Source of the DNA: Phycomyces nitens
Taxonomy: Eukaryota; Mucoromycota; Mucoromycetes; Mucorales; Phycomycetaceae
Assembly: GCA_022702545.1 (NCBI GenBank)
Contig: JAHRBC010000003.1
Location: 3,968,001 to 4,032,000 of the forward strand
Direction of reading: 5' to 3'
DNA: 64,000 nucleotides
The notes under the pieces are model-generated. The model worked only from the letters and a program-made list of their open reading frames with translations. It did not search any database and was not told where the DNA came from. The translations under genes were made by a program, and so were the position numbers. Positions 27,961 to 39,942 of the stretch are shown piece after piece; position 1 is the first letter of the stretch, and every line of letters starts with the position of its first letter.

Positions 27961-30900
27961 GCCTTAAAATAGGGGCTACAAATGTCTTATTCAGAATGGT
28001 ATCTTTATGTTAATGATTAATAAAAGAAGAGAAAATAATATTTTATTTTTATTTTTCAACAACAAAAAAACTTTGCTACATACTCGGGAACATCTTTGGA
28101 CAAAAATTCCTTCAATATCAAGAAAATTAAACCAAAGAATTCAAAGTAAAGAGCAATTGAAAAGAACACAAGCATTTGATGATCGGTTCTGGTCAACAAC
28201 ATTTGACTCTTGTAGTATTCTATTTTAAGGATATTTGTCCACCCCAAACGTGAAATAATGAGCTAACTATCATCCAAATGAAAGATTTATTTCCTGTATA
28301 CCTTATCAATGCACACAATATATCCTTACAGAATATGACTTTGTACCAACTATCAAATCCCATTATTTGTGGTGGCAAAGCAAAAGGTAATAATAAATCA
28401 CCGGAAATTACTGCTTTTTTTTACATGTAAAATCCTCGCCTTTCTCCAGCTATAGTATCAATATCGATTAAAGCTTAACAAGTAGCTAAAGGTAAGAGTA
28501 TGGAACCATGGCCTTGCAGTTATATCAAATGTTTGAGAAATATATAAGCTTGGAAAGGTGTATATTCACTGATATTTTAATATGAAATGCTTCCCATAAC
28601 CAGCAATGATAAACAAAGGTAATGGTACTATGAGCTATACAAAAAGATGGAAACCTTTTGTTTGATTCTTTAAAAAAACAACCTATTTTCTCAAGTTTCC
28701 AGTCAGGCCATCTTTTGCACGTAATACACTTTGGGTAGGTTGTAGAAAAAAAAATAGTGATCAAGATGTCAGTACTGGATGTCTGTAATTACATGATTCT
28801 CTCTTAATCACATTCAATACAAGCTATTAATATCTTTGTAGTAATGAGTTATTTTTTAATCAATTTGGTATATTTAGCCTGGACACAATGCTTATTAGCC
28901 CTTGTCCTGTTCCTTGTCTTTAAAGTGTCTTTATGATTTCCGAATAAAACAAATCGAATCAGCCTCGTACACATGCATTTGTGATCTGAACCTCCAAATT
29001 ATTTGTGTCACTTTGCTTAATTTTGCATCAATTGAGCATTTTGACGCCAATTATAATCAGAGTCGGCCACTTCGCGATTTGGAATATGCGTTTCACCTTT
29101 GCGTTTATTATTACTACATTTGCAATCTTTTTTTATTTATTCTGTCATTTAATAGCAGTAGTAAGCATTCAACGCACTAGATTATTAAAAGTAAGATCAT
29201 CTCTATAGTTCCAACCTTGCACTTTTTTTAAAAATACGATATATAACTTTGAAGAGATTATCTAATAAACAATACAGATAATTTACTTTGACTTTTGGCA
29301 TGTACCTTTAGTGCCACATGGAGAACTCCCTCAAAGTATGACTTTATCGAGGTAAAAAAATAAATAACTCACATTGTATAACGGAATCGGCCATTCTCGA
29401 TATAAAATACCTATAAACAGAAAAACTCTGGTCAATGTTCTGTAATTATTAAATATAAAAGTGCCATGGTGTTATTAAATAGACTCCAAGCACGCTTTAT
29501 ACCCCAAACAAAGATATAAAGTAGCCGATCTATTCAAATACCTCAATTACTTATTTTGGTAGCATTTGAGAGAGAACATCTTGATGATCAGATTGATTGA
29601 TTCTTTTTTTTAATCTTTCTGCTCATAAATGTTATCAATGATCTTTACAATATAAGCAAACGTGGTGTTTTTGCCTCGACTTACATGCACCCCTGATTCC
29701 ATAATTGACAGTTTGAAAGGTCAATTTGCAAGCTGCTTTAAAAGATGCCGATACAAAATCAGACATGAAAACTGTCGCGTGTGCTAAATTAATATAAGAT
29801 GAGCAATAGAGTATTTGTAAATCAAGCATAAATTGGTGTATAATTGAGATTATGCTCTTTCTTTTGAATTGTGAATTCATATTGATCTTTAATGATATTT
29901 ATATATGGATTTAATTCAGGATTATTCTGCGAGAATATCAATTAAAAGCATTTGGACTACTATTAGCTGTCTACCATTCTTTAACATTGACTATTTCAAA
30001 TCTCGAAAAGCCATATATATATATCACTGAAATTTGATCCAAGTCATATAAGCAATTCATTTGGAGTAAAGATGTGGGTAATATAATGGTATATACTTTT
30101 CTCAATAAAAGATGCAAGAAAATGTAAATAATAATATAATGACTGTATCTTTAATGGTTTTCAAGGATAAGATACCCTTGTTTTGTTTTTGTTTTTTGGC
30201 AATAATCAATGCCAAACTATAAGTATCGTACTGAAAATAGATTGTTTGGACTTGCAGTGACAGCAACATGTATATGCATTTAAAATGAAACAGTGTAAAC
30301 ATTGTTCTTGAACATTGTGATATTCACATTATAGACAAACTCTGGTTAATATTTAATAATTAACATGCAAGTTGGTATCCTTAGCTATACTTTTGGCGCA
30401 TTATGCTTTGTATTCACATGGTAATAATTGGCCATGAGACGGCAATTATTAAAAACGTCAAGATAATATTATCTCTCTGATAAAATTATCGCACCATTCT
30501 TTTTTTCTTTTTCTTTTTGAAATATAAAATCAACCAAAGGCTGTCTAATTAATTTGTGCTAAAATGCTCGATAAACCACCTTACAAAAAAAAAGATCTAG
30601 ATTATGCTCTTGAAAATTACATTAATGTTATAAGCAATCCATTCTATGGGTCAAGTTTTGTATCAAGTCGAAAATCTTTCAAATTTGACTTTGTAAAAAA
30701 CCACTACCTCGATAGGACATTTGTGTAACAATTAAATAAAACTTGCTTTTTTAGGATAAAGCAAAAAAAACACCAAATCTTTTGAAGCAAGTCAAAGACC
30801 GTGAATTCCCCCTTTTTTTTTGGTGCCAGCCAAATCGACTTGAAAATTCTCTAGAATGTTAAATATTCCAGGTAAGATTTGTATTCAAATGTTATTCCTG

Positions 30901-31369
30901 TCATTATATGACCACTGAATTCTTGGAAACGAAGCACAATGTCGTATTTTGCTAAATATCCGAATACAAATTGTGCATATATTGCCAATGCTTATTAAAG
31001 AAGTTTTGAAATGAAAGAGTACAAGTCTAGACTTGTAAAAGGATCTTGTGGATTATAGTTCATGGTCTTGGTAGCAGTTATTAATAAGGAGATCTACAAG
31101 ATCTCCTTGATTATAGTGGCATCTCCAAGGTGGATCTTATTCTAACATTTATAAGCTTTCTTTGGGGATCTGAAGCCAAAGGAGATGATGTGATTGATGT
31201 CTCCTTAAAAGTTGGAGTGAAAATGACAATGGAAAAAAAAGGGTGAGGGATTGATATACAAATTCAGAGAATGGCGGTTACGCCATATTCTCATCTACCT
31301 TATCTACATGTGTTGGTGGATCTAAGCCTTTGTATGCGAGACATTAGTCTTAATCTGTTGACAATCGAT
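27961..31369. other. AT-rich gene-poor stretch
   Basis: About 3.4 kb without a supported gene. Short frames such as 29635-29880 (minus, with a Cys/His cluster at its end) and 28902-29180 (plus) match nothing I recognise and lack splice partners. A perfect short hairpin is present at 31086-31108. Confidence 0.4.
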
Positions 31370-32277
31370 CTAAAGATCAATACTGGGCTTAGGCTTGAAC
31401 TTCTTGACGGCTCTATCTGCAGCTCTGAATTGAAGCTGAGAACCATACAAGGTAAATACACTCGCACAACATTCTACTTCCATTGTAAATACAGAGCTAG
31501 CCTTTGGTATTTCTGTCATACACATACACATATACAAAAATAGATTAAGACAATAAGGCTCATTCATTCCTAAACTAAAATTTCACTTACGCTGTAGTTT
31601 GTTGTTTTTAGAAATGATCTTGAATACATTGAGAGTCTCTTGGATTACTATTCCTTCTATGCCCACGTATGATGGGTTCTTGCTCTTGATGACTGCCGAA
31701 TGAGATCAATTGTGGGTCAACAGAGTGTTCTAATATAATGTAGGCCTACCTTTGAATATTCCACCGTGGAAATCTGCTTTGAGTAATTTCTGTGCAAACT
31801 GAGAGAGATTTGTACCATGAGAATAGACGTCTTCCATGTATCCTTGCCAGAGTTTATGCAAAGGGAGAAAGATGTCGTATCTATGGGCCTCGACTGGGAT
31901 GTCGTATATCTTGAATGCCCTTCTTTCGCGAGCATTCAGTCGACGGCTCTTTTCGTGAGGTTTTCTTGTCTTTTTCTTTTGGAGGAGTTTTGCTGTTGCG
32001 ATTGATTCTGGAGAAGGATCGATACGGACTGGTTTGAGTTCTTTGATAATCTTTTCTTCAGACGCGGTTTCATAGACAAGATCCTTTACGAGGCTCTGGA
32101 GGGCAGCCTGGTGGTTTTTGTGTGAATGAATTGAATTGAATTGTGAATAATTACCTCATCTTTAATGGGGTCTTTTTGTGTGGCATGAAGGCACAGATAG
32201 ATATTCTCGGCTGGGGTTACAAGAACGTGGTTTTAATATACTTATTTGACATTAGATGGATTCTTACGCTTGTCCAT
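31370..32277 (-). CDS. POP4: RNase P / RNase MRP subunit Pop4 (Rpp29)
   Basis: Five minus-strand exons, 32277-32268, 32210-32155, 32107-31750, 31692-31591 and 31512-31370, join in frame to 222 residues, matching the usual length of about 220. Pop4/Rpp29 is a core protein of RNase P, which removes 5' leaders from pre-tRNA, and of RNase MRP, which acts on pre-rRNA. The conserved C-terminal Sm-like barrel is clear: YDIFLPLHKLWQGYM, AQKLLKADFHGGIFKVIKSK, PSYVGIEGIVIQET and LYGSQLQFRAADRAVKKFK. A basic Lys/Arg-rich region precedes it. Exon 1 holds only Met-Asp-Lys plus one base. All introns are GT-AG. No single long open frame exposes this gene, so an ORF-only annotation would miss it. The opposite-strand frames at 31271-31543 and 31817-32005 are its shadows. 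Confidence 0.95.
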
Positions 32278-33027
32278 GATCTACTGATTAGGGACAAAAT
32301 GAGTTGAATTTGGGGAGACAACAAGTACACAAGCCACGCCTACAACTATGGCTGAGATATAAAAAAAAAGTGATAAAGAAGAACAAGGGTGACACCAAGA
32401 GTGCCCCACATTAAGGAATAGAGAAAATGAAGAGAAGAAGAAAAAAGAGGCATCATTGTAGAATGTGCTACTTTGCAATAGACCTATTCTAGGCTCGCTT
32501 GGATAATCTAATGATTAGTTTGCACAATAAAACTGCTGATCCGCCTCTGGTTTCTGGCCGGCGGGCTCCTTTGAGTTGGGGATGTCCTTACCCCCTACCT
32601 TCTCCTCACCTCTACATCTCTTTGAATTGACCCATTGACTATGTTTTCAAAACGTTAGTGGAGGCCTATTGGTTCTTGGCCTTTTGCTCCTTTTTATCTT
32701 CTTTTTCGCTCACCTGGTTTTTATTCTGTTTTCCTTTTTTGTGTGCTAATGGACAATTAATAAGAGCTGTATTTTAGTAGATTATATAGGTTGTTGGTGT
32801 CAATGAGCCCATTGCGCTTTCTGCCATGGCTTACATACCATTCTCGATCCTTCTGGTACCATTTGGTCCTTTTTCTTATTCTTTCTTTCTTCTTGTTCAG
32901 CACAAATGTATAAATATAATATTATAAAATAAAAATACGATGAATCTCCGCGTCAGTTGTGCCATATGGTTTTGAAGCACTATTTCTTTTATATATATAC
33001 ATATTTAAATACAATATATAATATATA

Positions 33028-33086
<59 letters not shown>

Positions 33087-33455
33087 CGGTCTTTTTTTCC
33101 CTTCCTTCCTTCTTTTTGTCTCTTTCTCTTTATGGGATTGTCTTTTTTCCTCATTTCCTTGTCTTGTTATTTTTGTATAGTGATAATATTATCATAAGGA
33201 TATTTATATTTATTTAGTTATAAATATTTTTATATATATATATATATTATATATTATATTATATTATATATATATAAATATACATTTATATGTGTTATAT
33301 ATATATATAGTGTACATATCCTTTAAGCTAGGGAAATCATCAGTAACAGCAAGACAAAGAAGTGAAAGGGAAACTAGAGGAAAAATCAACAATCGTCCTA
33401 TTTCACATCCTTCCATTGGCTTACAACACAGCCCCTTCCCATCTCATCTCTTGAA
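32278..33455. promoter_or_regulatory. Divergent intergenic region between POP4 and Kelch-BTB gene
   Basis: The two flanking genes are transcribed away from each other, so both promoters should lie here. Nothing coding is seen. The right half is dominated by AT repeats, including a long (TA)n run. Confidence 0.5.
33035..33083. repeat. (TA)n microsatellite
   Basis: About 24 uninterrupted TA units lie within a wider AT-only zone (about 32990-33310). It sits 370 bp upstream of the Kelch-BTB start codon. Confidence 0.9.
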
Positions 33456-35792
33456 ATGTCAACAGCAACGATGCAAATGCAGTCCATCTCGGGCATAATT
33501 ACCCAAGTACGACTGACACAGGGTGAAGTGCCGCCTCCCCTTGTCGGTGCATCAGTCACAGTGGTCGATGATCAAGTTTTTGTCTTTGCAGGAAGACTCG
33601 TCTCATCTCGAAAGATGACCAATCACCTCTACATCCTTGACCTCAACACTCTTCTCTGGACTCGTCACTTCCCTTCACCCGACTCAGACCCTCCACCTCA
33701 AGCACGCTACTTCCACTCGGCCAGTGCCCATGGAAACTCAATCGTCTTCTTTGGTGGCATGGGTCACTCTTCCGCAACCGAGAAAATCTCGGTCCTCAAC
33801 GATGTATCTCTGTTTGACCTGAGCACAATGAGCTGGAAGACGCCCTCTCTCCAATCCTCGTCATATTGTCCCAGTGCACGATATGCCCATCTCTCCTCGG
33901 TCACAGACGACCGTCTGGTCATAGTAGGTGGTCAGGATATAAGCAACAAATACATTGGCGAAATCAACGTTCTCAGTCTTAAGCGCTGGGAGTGGGTGCA
34001 GGCCAAGGCATTTGACAAGCCTATTGGTGCCTATCGCTCGGTAGCAATCACCACTCCCACAGGCACCCGTCTACCTGTTCTTTTGCGTGAACCAATGTCA
34101 GATAGCGAGGACCATTCCCAGCAGGACAAGGACCAGCCTGCCGTAGACTACAACCACCGAGCATCTCTAGTGCGTCAATATGGCCAATCACTTCAGAGTA
34201 CCCGCGAACCAAGTCCAATCTATCTATACTCCAACCATAGCTTTGCAGATGTCCGTAGAGAACTTCAATTGATCTTTCTGCCGAATACAACTGCTTCTAG
34301 CATCGAAGACTGCTCTAGCTTTATGTCTGGCACAATGATGCCTCCTGGGCTGCGGTTCCCCACCGGCCATACTCTTGGCCATCATCTCATATTGGCCGGC
34401 ACTTATCTCTCGCCTCAATCACAAGCATACACCATTTGGTCGCTCAATCTAGGCACATTGACTTGGGCACGTATCGAGACCGGAGCCATGTTCTCGACTG
34501 GGTCATGGCACCGGGGAGTATTACATGAAAACACGAATCGGTTTCTGGTGTTTGGCAACCGGACTCGAAGCTTCCTTGAAGACTATACACACCGTCAGAT
34601 GAATTTTGATCATCTTGCCACAGTCGATCTGGAAGCATTTGGGGTCTATCGTCTGCCACGAACCACCTGCTCATCCCTCGCACAAGAAATGGGTCTCTCG
34701 TTACTCAATGAGCCTGCGGTAGCCGACTTTCACATCATCACCCGAGAACAGCAAACCATACCAGTCAACTCGGCCGTATTGGCCCAAAGGTGGCCCTATT
34801 TTGCAGAGCTTCTTCAGACTTCTCATGATGGGCTGGAAATGATCGATTTCCCAGATACTTCTGGTACAAAGTGTCGAGGCATGGCATTTCCATACCCATA
34901 TACGGTTGTCCTTGCCCTCTTGCAGTTCATCTACACTGACAACCTCTTGACTGCCCAACAATACCAGCCCCACATATTATCACAACTGCTGTTGTTGGCA
35001 GACATGTACAATCTTCCTCGTCTTCGTGAACTGGCTGCACACGCCTTGCACCAGATGCTTAATATGTCCACTGCTCCCTTGATCTTTGAAACCGCAGCAT
35101 TATCCCATCAGACAAGTCTTCAGATCAGAGCACTCAAGATGATGATTGCGGCCAAGAAGATGATTCAGCAACAGCAATCTCATTCCGAAACACATTCACG
35201 CCCACGCACACACTCTCATTCCTCACCCATGCTTTCCGAATTCCCACTTTCTCCAACCACACCAACTCATCGACCATCCTCAACTTCTTTGCCATCACCG
35301 GCACTTTCACCCACACAACCTGCATTCGACACAGCCTATGCCACTAGAGCACATTCCATCAGCCAAAAGTCTTTGCCCAATCAGACCGCGCGTGCATCTG
35401 TCATGCCTTTTAACCTTGGTATTACCCATACTAATACCGCGGTTGTTTATGAGCAAGATTCTCCTCCACGTTCAGCAGGATCATCTTACAATATCCCAAG
35501 TCCTCAGCACTCGCCCATTGTACACCCTCCAGCAGTTACAGTGGCTCCAAATACCAATGCCACCAATGCCACTAATGCCACTAATGGACCCAATTGTGCT
35601 TCGTCTCCTACAATTGGCCCAAGTGCAAGTATCAGTACCAGCCTCAATACGAGTGTCAGCACGGGGACCTCTCGAGCCACTCGGTCAGCAACGGCTCCTG
35701 CCAATACTAATACAGCCAAATCAAAGAAAAAGGAATCTAGGATACGTCCTTTTCTTGGTGCATTCTCAAATAAGCTCTCCATGTTTCAATAA
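33456..35792 (+). CDS. Kelch-repeat and BTB domain protein, Ral2/LZTR1-like
   Basis: A single uninterrupted exon encodes 778 residues. Kelch-type beta-propeller repeats fill about residues 25-400: VFVFAGRLVSS, ARYFHSASAHGNSIVFFGG, ARYAHLSSVTDDRLVIVGG, and later TGHTLGHHLILAG and WHRGVLHENTNRFLVFG. A BTB/POZ region follows at about 421-560 (ADFHIITREQQTIPVNSAVLA through LLLADMYNLPRLRELA). The C-terminal 200 residues are Ser/Thr/Pro/Asn-rich, with NAT repeats and a basic end. This order resembles Schizosaccharomyces Ral2, which acts with Ras, and animal LZTR1, a Cul3 adaptor for Ras-family proteins. A role in Ras or ubiquitin signalling is therefore a reasonable inference. The lack of introns contrasts with all other larger genes here except the F-box gene (one intron). 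Confidence 0.88.
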   Translation: MSTATMQMQSISGIITQVRLTQGEVPPPLVGASVTVVDDQVFVFAGRLVSSRKMTNHLYILDLNTLLWTRHFPSPDSDPPPQARYFHSASAHGNSIVFFGGMGHSSATEKISVLNDVSLFDLSTMSWKTPSLQSSSYCPSARYAHLSSVTDDRLVIVGGQDISNKYIGEINVLSLKRWEWVQAKAFDKPIGAYRSVAITTPTGTRLPVLLREPMSDSEDHSQQDKDQPAVDYNHRASLVRQYGQSLQSTREPSPIYLYSNHSFADVRRELQLIFLPNTTASSIEDCSSFMSGTMMPPGLRFPTGHTLGHHLILAGTYLSPQSQAYTIWSLNLGTLTWARIETGAMFSTGSWHRGVLHENTNRFLVFGNRTRSFLEDYTHRQMNFDHLATVDLEAFGVYRLPRTTCSSLAQEMGLSLLNEPAVADFHIITREQQTIPVNSAVLAQRWPYFAELLQTSHDGLEMIDFPDTSGTKCRGMAFPYPYTVVLALLQFIYTDNLLTAQQYQPHILSQLLLLADMYNLPRLRELAAHALHQMLNMSTAPLIFETAALSHQTSLQIRALKMMIAAKKMIQQQQSHSETHSRPRTHSHSSPMLSEFPLSPTTPTHRPSSTSLPSPALSPTQPAFDTAYATRAHSISQKSLPNQTARASVMPFNLGITHTNTAVVYEQDSPPRSAGSSYNIPSPQHSPIVHPPAVTVAPNTNATNATNATNGPNCASSPTIGPSASISTSLNTSVSTGTSRATRSATAPANTNTAKSKKKESRIRPFLGAFSNKLSMFQ

Positions 35793-35926
35793 GCTATTCT
35801 CTATCTTGTACACACAAAAACATGAAGGACCTGCATTATGGTTTTGTTCTTTTGAATGTCTTTTTATTTTATTTTATATTTGTCGTACTATTAACATTAC
35901 CACACATTTTCTTTCTTTTCTTTCTT

Positions 35927-36015
35927 TATTGTTATTATTATTACTATTATTACTATTACTATTACTATTATTATTACTACTATTATTATTACTATTATTA
36001 TTACTATTATTATTA
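35927..36015 (+). repeat. ATT/ACT trinucleotide repeat
   Basis: An imperfect (TTA/CTA)n tract lies in the 3' flank of the Kelch-BTB gene. The open frames of Leu or Tyr runs that cross it are artefacts of the repeat. Confidence 0.9.
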
Positions 36016-36215
36016 CCACCATCATCTTTATTAATATTATTCTATTCTACATGTACATTGTTTATAAACATATTACATTCAATAATAGGCATTCACACAA
36101 TGTCATTTTCTGTCGGTGATTGAATAAAATAAGAAAATTGGCCTACGTTGGCCAATCTCCACTAAACTTGCTCTTTTTCTCTTTCTCTCTCTCTCTTTTT
36201 TTTTTGGTTGTCGCC

Positions 36216-37877
36216 ATGGACATTGCCTTTTTGCCCATTGGAAAGCATACAATTGAACTAGGACGCTCATTTCAGTCCAGCGAAAATACTCGAAAAGATC
36301 TATATTCATTGCATTGTAAGTGATCAAGATTATATAACCTCCACTCGTCCCTAATCCACTCTCCAGTTGCCACTAAACCAGAACCCGGTCTTTTGTCTCG
36401 ACCACTAAATGTCCAACAAGAGACTAATGATCTCTACCAACTACAGTTTAAATCACGTGGAGTAAGATTCACAGCCACAACAAGCTATAGATAGTTGTGC
36501 TCATGTAATTTAATAAGCTTCAAGGGAATAATACACCTATTGAATATGAGGGCATCCCAGAAACAAACCTTGACCCGAGCGAGACAGAAGTATTGCTGAT
36601 CTACGATGAAAAGTCACAGGTAAGGAACTCTACTATGGTTTCTCTTGAACAGAATGCATATCTAAACTAATCATCTCCTTGTTCAACTGGAAAAAAAATA
36701 GACTTTTGTGTTGGAAGAACAGCCAATTCGACTTACGTTGAGAAAGTCTCGTAAACGCAAACTCAGTAGCAAACAGCCTCGTAAAGTCGTAACCGAAATT
36801 GCCCAGCCAGGAGGAGGAGTACGGAAGATCGACGAGAGACCAGGAGAGGAGATCGTGGATGATTTTGCTATTACCCTCCTCAGAGATATGAAGGAGATCC
36901 TAGATGGAGATGACGATGAAGAGGATGAAGGGGAGGAGGGAGAAATTTCAGACGCTCATAAACAGCAGCCACCAGTCTCGCCTATCAAACCTCCAATGGA
37001 GAACGACGATGATGATGACGATGATGACGACGACGATGTTGTATTTGAAGAGGTTCCTTCTGGTGAACCTCTAGTCGCCAAAAAATCACCAAAGATCACA
37101 ATGCCTATCACTACAAATGGGAATACTCCATCGGCCCAGTCAATCCAAACTGCAGAAGCAAAACGTCGAAAATACACCATGGCGTCTGCACCCATTCGAC
37201 ACCCTGGATTACGGCCTCCCCCACCCTCATTACAGCCATCACAACCATCTCTACAACTTCCACCTGCCATTCCACCCGTATCCCAAAACCAACAACATCC
37301 TCAATATGCTGGCAAAAAGTTCACCCCAGCTGTCACAGCGGCTGTTCCATCCCAATTCAAAGGCCATGGAAGAAGTCCAAAGAAGTCTGGTAGCGGGGCT
37401 GCCTCTTCATCCGAGTCGGATGAATCTGATTCATCAGGATCGTCTGGTTCGGATTCTTCTTCAGAAAGTGGTTCTGACAATAGTGGGAGTTCGAGTGGGA
37501 GTTCGAGTGAGGATGACGATGATGATGATTTTGATGCACTTGCAGAGAACATCTCTCGAAGTCTTGCCAAAGAAGGTCCTTCTGCACCTTCTTCTCCCCG
37601 GCGCAATTATACCGCTCCACATTCTGCTGACCATTCTATCCCATCAATTACATCTACATCTACTACATCCTACAAACCATTGCATAATCCATCTTACCAA
37701 AGCCCACTCTCTCGCCCAAACAGTACGCCTGTTCCTAGCCGGGGAGGAAAGCCAATGTCGCTGCGTGCTCTGCTCAGTAAGTCAAATACAAAACAAGTTG
37801 GAGGTAAGACTAATGTGTTTTTAGAAGAAGAAGCAGAAGAGGATGGCGTGTCAGGGTCGAGCAGTGAAAACGAATAA
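36216..37877 (+). CDS. ELL-associated factor (EAF) transcription elongation protein
   Basis: Exons 36216-36315, 36367-36461, 36518-36619 and 36702-37877 give 490 residues. The N-terminal domain (about 1-115) has the EAF pattern: a LPIGKHTIELGRSF start, a KPEPGLLSRP segment, LQGNNTPIEYEG, then EVLLIYDEKSQTFVLEEQPIRL. EAF proteins bind ELL and stimulate RNA polymerase II elongation as part of super-elongation-type complexes in the nucleus. After a basic stretch (KSRKRKLSSKQPRK) the rest is low complexity: acidic Asp/Glu runs (about residues 165-210), a Pro/Gln region, a Ser/Asp/Glu-rich block (about 328-375) and a Ser-rich tail. The acidic, serine-rich tail is typical of EAF transactivation regions. 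The start at 36216 is the first ATG and carries the conserved N-terminus. Confidence 0.85.
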
Positions 37878-39023
37878 TACACATATGAATATGTACAATT
37901 TTTTAGTAGAATATTTACAAATTTATACATATATAAATATATAAATAAATAAATTTCGATTTTGATAAAGTTGCAAGGCCTGGCTTGGTGCAATACTGAT
38001 ATTGCTGTTGTTGTTGGTGTTGTTGGGGGTGGGCGCATTGTCTTGTTGCTTTTTCCCCAATGGGTGGGTGGGGTACAATAAAGCACAAGCAAATATTTTG
38101 TGATTTAAGATTTATAATTTGCTTGGAATTACCTGAATAAGTCTTGGTTGTACGAATAAGTACAGAAAATAAAGAGAGCCATTTGGCTGTGCTCTTTATC
38201 TGGCGAGAGTTAAACTGATAAACTTGGGTTCCTGAAGATCCTTGTTGATCTATTCTTTTAGGGCGATCTGTTTTAACCTATGATATATAGAGTAACCCAG
38301 AGTGCTTCTTTGTAATGACTGATAATTTAGATATGAAAGGAGTATGTATGGCCATGCTTGATTACATGTATTATATACCATATATCTTTTTGGTTTAGGA
38401 GTAATCCTTTTTTGTTTGTTTTTGGCTTCTTGAGATACACGTGAATTTATTATTCTGACAAAGTATTTATTGATGAAATGATCTGACGATAAAAAAGACA
38501 AGAAACACTTGGCCCATGCACTTGTGAGATGTTTGGAATTGGTATTTTAGAAATGAAAATAGACGTTATTTTCCCCATTAACCAGGCAAGAGTACGAGCA
38601 TTTGGATAATTGAATAATTTGGATAATTTGGATAATTTGGATATTTGAATATTTTTGTCAAAAAAATAAATAAAAAAAAAGGGTAGAATGTACAAGCAAT
38701 TGATTGAGAAGAGCGATACAAAATATATTTAAAATATATAAATATAAATATACATATATGTATATATGTATATATATATATATTGTGTGTGCGTACCTCT
38801 TTATTCCTCTCCTGAGAAATAAATAATAGTATAATAAAGAAATGCATCCAGTAAATGTAGTGTATATAAAAAGTGTGCGTATGTGGTGGCGGTGGAGTAT
38901 GAATGTGAATGTGAATGTGAATGTAGATATATATGAGTTTGTGTTCAAATGTGCGTGCAAGTGTATATGGTGCAAATGTGTAAAGTAGTTGGCGTTTTTG
39001 GCAAATAATGGTAAGAATGATTT
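37878..39023. other. Intergenic, microsatellite-rich
   Basis: No gene was found. Short tandem repeats occur, including a nine-base ATAATTTGG type repeat near 38614-38642 and four GAATGT units at 38901-38924, plus TA-rich tracts near 38740-38790. It lies between convergent genes. Confidence 0.5.
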
Positions 39024-39848
39024 CTACATTACAATATCATCAGTGTCATATATCTCGACTTTGCTGGCAAGTGCATCCTGTGCCTCCTTGATGAGAAATT
39101 GGAGTCCGGCTGATATCTTTGTCATTCGTTCGTCTGTCTTTATATCATTCATGGCCTGAATTGCAGATTGGTCGGTTGTATTATATATCTCATCATGATG
39201 GCCAGCATATCGCTCAGAAGACCAGGATTTGCGCTTTGCCTCGGATGATGACGAGGATGAAGCTTTTGAATACTTTGAGGATAATATCAGTAAAAGTAAA
39301 AATTAATTATATAAAACTATTTAATTTACCTTTTTCACCAGGATTGGTTTTGGGTCTACCAAAGTAGACTTGCTAGAGTGACGTCTCTGGTGCTGGTATT
39401 GTTTCCGTGTGACATCTTCAGTCCATTCCCGTGTGCGTCGTTGGCATGCATCGTCAAACTGGTTTGATTTGGTACGTTCTGATAGTCTGGATGATATCGG
39501 CTGCTCTCTGGGGGACTGGGGAGTGTCTTTTGATGGCTGGAGAGTAAGAGTGCCGGTCCAATAGTTGTATGCAGTGAATGCGATGGCTGTGGCAAAGATA
39601 AAGGCATCGAGAAACTTTTTTAAAAACGCTTCAATTGCAGAGGGTTGTCTTGAGACAGCCGTGTAAAGGCTGTTGGAAGCAGTTGAAGAAGTTCTATGGG
39701 AAGAGTAACGGCGGCTGGGATTGGCCTGGACGGGGGTGGCCATGGAAGTCCTCCGATAGCTTGTATTGTGTATAGGGCGGTCCTGTCGGGAATAGCAGGC
39801 TGGGACGTCTTTGTGTTCAGGAGGGCTGTTCTTTTCGTTACAAGGCAT
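39024..39848 (-). CDS. Putative single-pass membrane protein, function unknown
   Basis: Two minus-strand exons, 39848-39330 and 39272-39024, encode 255 residues. The joined frame crosses a GT-AG intron of 57 nt with both sides open. The N-terminal 70 residues are Ser/Thr/Arg-rich and hydrophilic. One hydrophobic segment (about residues 76-96, with FLDAFIFATAIAFTAYNYW) could span a membrane. A long charged Ser/Gln/Arg-rich region follows, including a serine run (about 175-182). The C-terminal 45 residues look helical and amphipathic, ending VEIYDTDDIVM. I do not recognise the family. The coding calls rest on the two long in-frame exons, the clean splice borders and the coherent helical C-terminus. 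Confidence 0.7.
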
Positions 39849-39942
39849 TTTATTTTATGGTCAAAGAGAAAGAAAGAAAAGAGGGATAAAGTAAAGGGAA
39901 TAAGTAATAAAAAAGAAAGAAATAAATATAAATAAAATGGAA

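Noticed and set aside
29635..29880. 81-codon minus-strand frame with Cys/His at its end
   Set aside because: Isolated in AT-rich DNA, no splice partners or recognisable zinc-binding pattern.
35338..36123. 261-codon plus-strand frame at the end of the Kelch-BTB gene
   Set aside because: Out-of-phase copy of the Kelch-BTB tail that runs into a TTA/CTA repeat giving poly-Leu.
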